A DNA stretch of 6,907 nucleotides from ANME-2 cluster archaeon (GTDB taxonomy: Archaea; Halobacteriota; Methanosarcinia; Methanosarcinales; Methanogasteraceae): positions 1 to 6,907 of the forward strand of contig PIXW01000233.1 in the NCBI GenBank assembly GCA_003601535.1, given 5' to 3'. Positions 5,163 to 6,907 of the stretch are shown piece after piece; position 1 is the first letter of the stretch, and every line of letters begins with the position of its first letter. The position numbers were made by a program, and so were the translations under genes. Under the pieces are notes generated by a model. The model searched no databases. It saw nothing but the letters and a program-made list of their open reading frames with translations, and was not told the origin of the DNA.

Positions 5163-6206
5163 TTATTTCATGTTCCTTGTTTGGTGATCTTCCTTCTTGA
5201 TCAATTCATGTTGTGATCGATTCATATTAAGATGTGCGCACTCATTTCTTTTTTCCTCCACTGTGAGCCAGAAGACTTTCTCCCTGTATTTCGCCTTCTT
5301 TATTTTTCCACTTTCCTCCAGCCTCGTTAAGCTGTCGCGAACATTTCCTTCCCCTACCTCGAATTTTTTTAACGTTTCTATAACCTGCTCCTCTCTCATT
5401 GGATGCCGTCTTATTATTGCTAAAATAGCGTCTCTTGGGTTTGTGAATCCTTCAATGGAAAATTCACCAGTCTCCTCTGCAGCAATATCTATCACATTAC
5501 CATCACCAAGAATCGCGTGTGCCAGTGCGATCGCCTCATTATCGGGCGGGACCGCCCATGATTCTGCAGGAGGTCTTATCGGAACATTTATATAAATTCT
5601 GTCGGGTTCTATCTTCTCAAGCCTGCTTCTTATTGCTTTTAGTTCTTTTTCTGAGTCATTGACCCCTTTTACCAGCATGACTTCCAGCCATATCTCGCCT
5701 GCGTACTCCTGCCTGAACCGTTCCATGCCTTCGACAACATTCTTAAAACCGATCTCGCGGTGCGGCCTGTTTATCCTTCTGAATGTTTCGGCAGTGCCAG
5801 CATCAAGGGATGGCATAACAACATCTGTCTGCGAAAGGTCATCTCTTACATCTTTTCTGTAAAGAAGCGAACCATTTGTATCAACAGCTATGGGAGTGTC
5901 TGCTATTTCTCTGGTCTCCCTGATTATCCAGCCAATGCTTTTGCATAACGTCGGTTCACCTTCTCCTATGAACGTCACAAAATCTATTTCACCACCGCCA
6001 CGACCGCCCTTTACTTCTATTGCTCTCTTGATCTCGTTTAGTATCTCTTCCGGTGGAAAGAAGTCCCTGCGCTGATTGGTCATCTGCGTTGCCCTGCCAA
6101 GCTGGCAGTATACACAGGAATAGTTACAGGTTTTAAGTGGGATTGAATTGACGCCCAGAGAACGACCAAGCCGCCGTGACGGAACCGGTCCGTAAACCAT
6201 CTTCAT
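5163..6206 (-). CDS. radical SAM protein, TYW1-like (COG0731 type), with C-terminal winged helix
   Basis: 347 aa from the ATG at 6206. The N-terminus KMVYGPVPSRRLGRSLGVN leads into TCNYSCVYCQLG, the Cx3Cx2C motif that binds the 4Fe-4S cluster cleaving S-adenosylmethionine (C27, C31, C34). Next come VTFIGEGEPTLC, AVDTNGSLLY and DVVMPSLDAGTAETFRRINR, all usual for the barrel of this group related to the tRNA wyosine enzyme TYW1. The C-terminal part (about 255-325) is winged-helix-like: DAILAIIRRHPMREEQVIET, then a GNVRDSLTRLEESGKIKKAK wing. A charged tail follows. ATG 6206 overlaps the upstream stop as ATGA and has GGGCGAG upstream; an in-frame ATG at 6221 would add five residues, but family members begin right before VYGPVPSRR. 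The TYW1 flavodoxin domain is absent, so tRNA modification is not assured. Its actual substrate is unknown. Confidence 0.92.
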   Translation of the reverse strand: MKMVYGPVPSRRLGRSLGVNSIPLKTCNYSCVYCQLGRATQMTNQRRDFFPPEEILNEIKRAIEVKGGRGGGEIDFVTFIGEGEPTLCKSIGWIIRETREIADTPIAVDTNGSLLYRKDVRDDLSQTDVVMPSLDAGTAETFRRINRPHREIGFKNVVEGMERFRQEYAGEIWLEVMLVKGVNDSEKELKAIRSRLEKIEPDRIYINVPIRPPAESWAVPPDNEAIALAHAILGDGNVIDIAAEETGEFSIEGFTNPRDAILAIIRRHPMREEQVIETLKKFEVGEGNVRDSLTRLEESGKIKKAKYREKVFWLTVEEKRNECAHLNMNRSQHELIKKEDHQTRNMK

Positions 6207-6907
6207 CTTATGCTCGCCCATATCTCTTTTATCGCATCCGATACTGCTCCACCTGAAAATTCAACCACTGGCATGGCTGCAACCATCGCCCTGGTGACCA
6301 CAGGGTCATAAGGGATATTTTTAGCAATCGTAACCCCACGCTCCTTGCAAAACCCGGTAATCCTCCTGCTGTTCTCTTCATTGATATTGTATTTGTTGAT
6401 GCAGACAACTGTTGCAATCCCGAAATGCCTGGTCACATCCAGGATTCGCTCGAGGTCATGCAGTCCAGACATCGTGGGTTCGGTAATGACCAGCGCAAGG
6501 TCCACGCCGGTCAGGGATGCGATCACAGGGCAGCCGATGCCAGGTGACCCATCGATCAGGATGAGTTCGGAACCTTCCTCTTCTGCGACTCGCTGTGCAT
6601 TGTTCCTGACAACGGTTACCAGTTTTCCAGATGATTCTTCTGCAATATTTAACTGCGCATGCGCCATTGTTCCATATTTCGTTTTCGAGATGAATGCATG
6701 ACCCGAAACACGTTCTGTAAGGGTGATTGCTTCCTGATCACACACGAACACGCATACGCCACAGCCCTCGCAGCGTGCCGGATTGACAGCATAACCGGAC
6801 TTTGTAACGCCCGTGAAAAAATCTCTGTCCCGGGCGTCGACGCCGGAGGCGTTATAAGATATGGCATTGAATCTACATGCTTCTTCACATCTTCCGCATT
6901 CTATGCA
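6203..6907 (-). CDS. MinD-like P-loop ATPase with inserted ferredoxin domain, N-terminus outside window
   Basis: 234 aa are visible and the frame is open to the window edge, so the N-terminus with the Walker A (KGGxGKT-type) motif is missing. The visible part begins in the first 4Fe-4S motif CIECGRCEEAC (1-11); the second, CEGCGVCVFVC, is at 46-56. This two-cluster insertion inside a MinD/ParA fold defines the COG1149 group. After it come SKTKYGTMAHAQL (typical of the group), LILIDGSPGIGCPVIASLTG with the Walker B/switch aspartate, DLALVITEPTMSGLHDLERI and VVCINKYNIN (nucleotide-base N-K-x-D-like region). The family is related to the Fe-S carriers Mrp/NBP35 but its reaction is not established. 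Its stop overlaps the radical SAM start by 4 bases, so coupled expression is expected. A start at the GTG inside the second cluster would cut the ferredoxin in half and is rejected. Confidence 0.93.
   Translation of the reverse strand, partial: CIECGRCEEACRFNAISYNASGVDARDRDFFTGVTKSGYAVNPARCEGCGVCVFVCDQEAITLTERVSGHAFISKTKYGTMAHAQLNIAEESSGKLVTVVRNNAQRVAEEEGSELILIDGSPGIGCPVIASLTGVDLALVITEPTMSGLHDLERILDVTRHFGIATVVCINKYNINEENSRRITGFCKERGVTIAKNIPYDPVVTRAMVAAMPVVEFSGGAVSDAIKEIWASIR

Noticed and set aside
6649..6888. Minus-strand open frame of 79 codons with an ATG
   Set aside because: A different frame from the ferredoxin-MinD gene, which has both Cx2Cx2Cx3C motifs over the same bases.

Overview
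This window comes from an archaeon, most likely a euryarchaeote of the methanogen, ANME or Archaeoglobus-like part of the tree. The evidence is a cluster of archaeal/eukaryotic-type ribosomal proteins (eL8/L7Ae, eS28, eL24) with ndk, TATA-box-like promoters, GGTGA-type Shine-Dalgarno (SD) sequences, and a three-gene iron-sulfur cluster of a kind common in methanogens. I cannot name genus or species from sequence alone.

Layout from left to right. (1) The 5' part of a DNA methyltransferase gene (minus strand) runs off the left edge; its SPPY-type catalytic motif is visible. (2) larB (minus) encodes the first enzyme of nickel-pincer nucleotide synthesis. It is divergent from (3) a plus-strand translation operon, rpl7ae - rps28e - rpl24e - ndk, with tight spacing and stop codons embedded in the next gene's SD. 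rpl24e is short and uses a TTG start. infB, which often follows ndk in archaea, is absent here. (4) A minus-strand pair converges on ndk: an AAA+ ATPase overlapping by 4 bp (ATGA) a PhnP-like metallo-beta-lactamase hydrolase. The ATPase frame is open and protein-like well upstream of its first canonical start, and the best start by SD placement is an ACG codon. (5) A 188-bp intergenic stretch (4600-4787) holds a strong TATA element readable in both directions, a hairpin in the presumed ATPase leader, and a 9-bp inverted repeat placed as a small plus-strand RNA would be. (6) A minus-strand operon enters from the right edge: a MinD-like P-loop ATPase with two inserted 4Fe-4S ferredoxin motifs (N-terminus outside the window), a TYW1-like radical SAM protein, and a NifX/NifB-type cofactor-binding protein.

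Working together: the ribosomal/ndk block is housekeeping. The right-hand operon looks like an uncharacterised iron-sulfur or metal-cofactor handling system (ATPase/ferredoxin scaffold, radical SAM enzyme, small cofactor-binding protein). The ATPase/hydrolase pair is translationally coupled and its substrate is unknown. No tRNA, rRNA, CRISPR array, insertion sequence or attachment site was seen.
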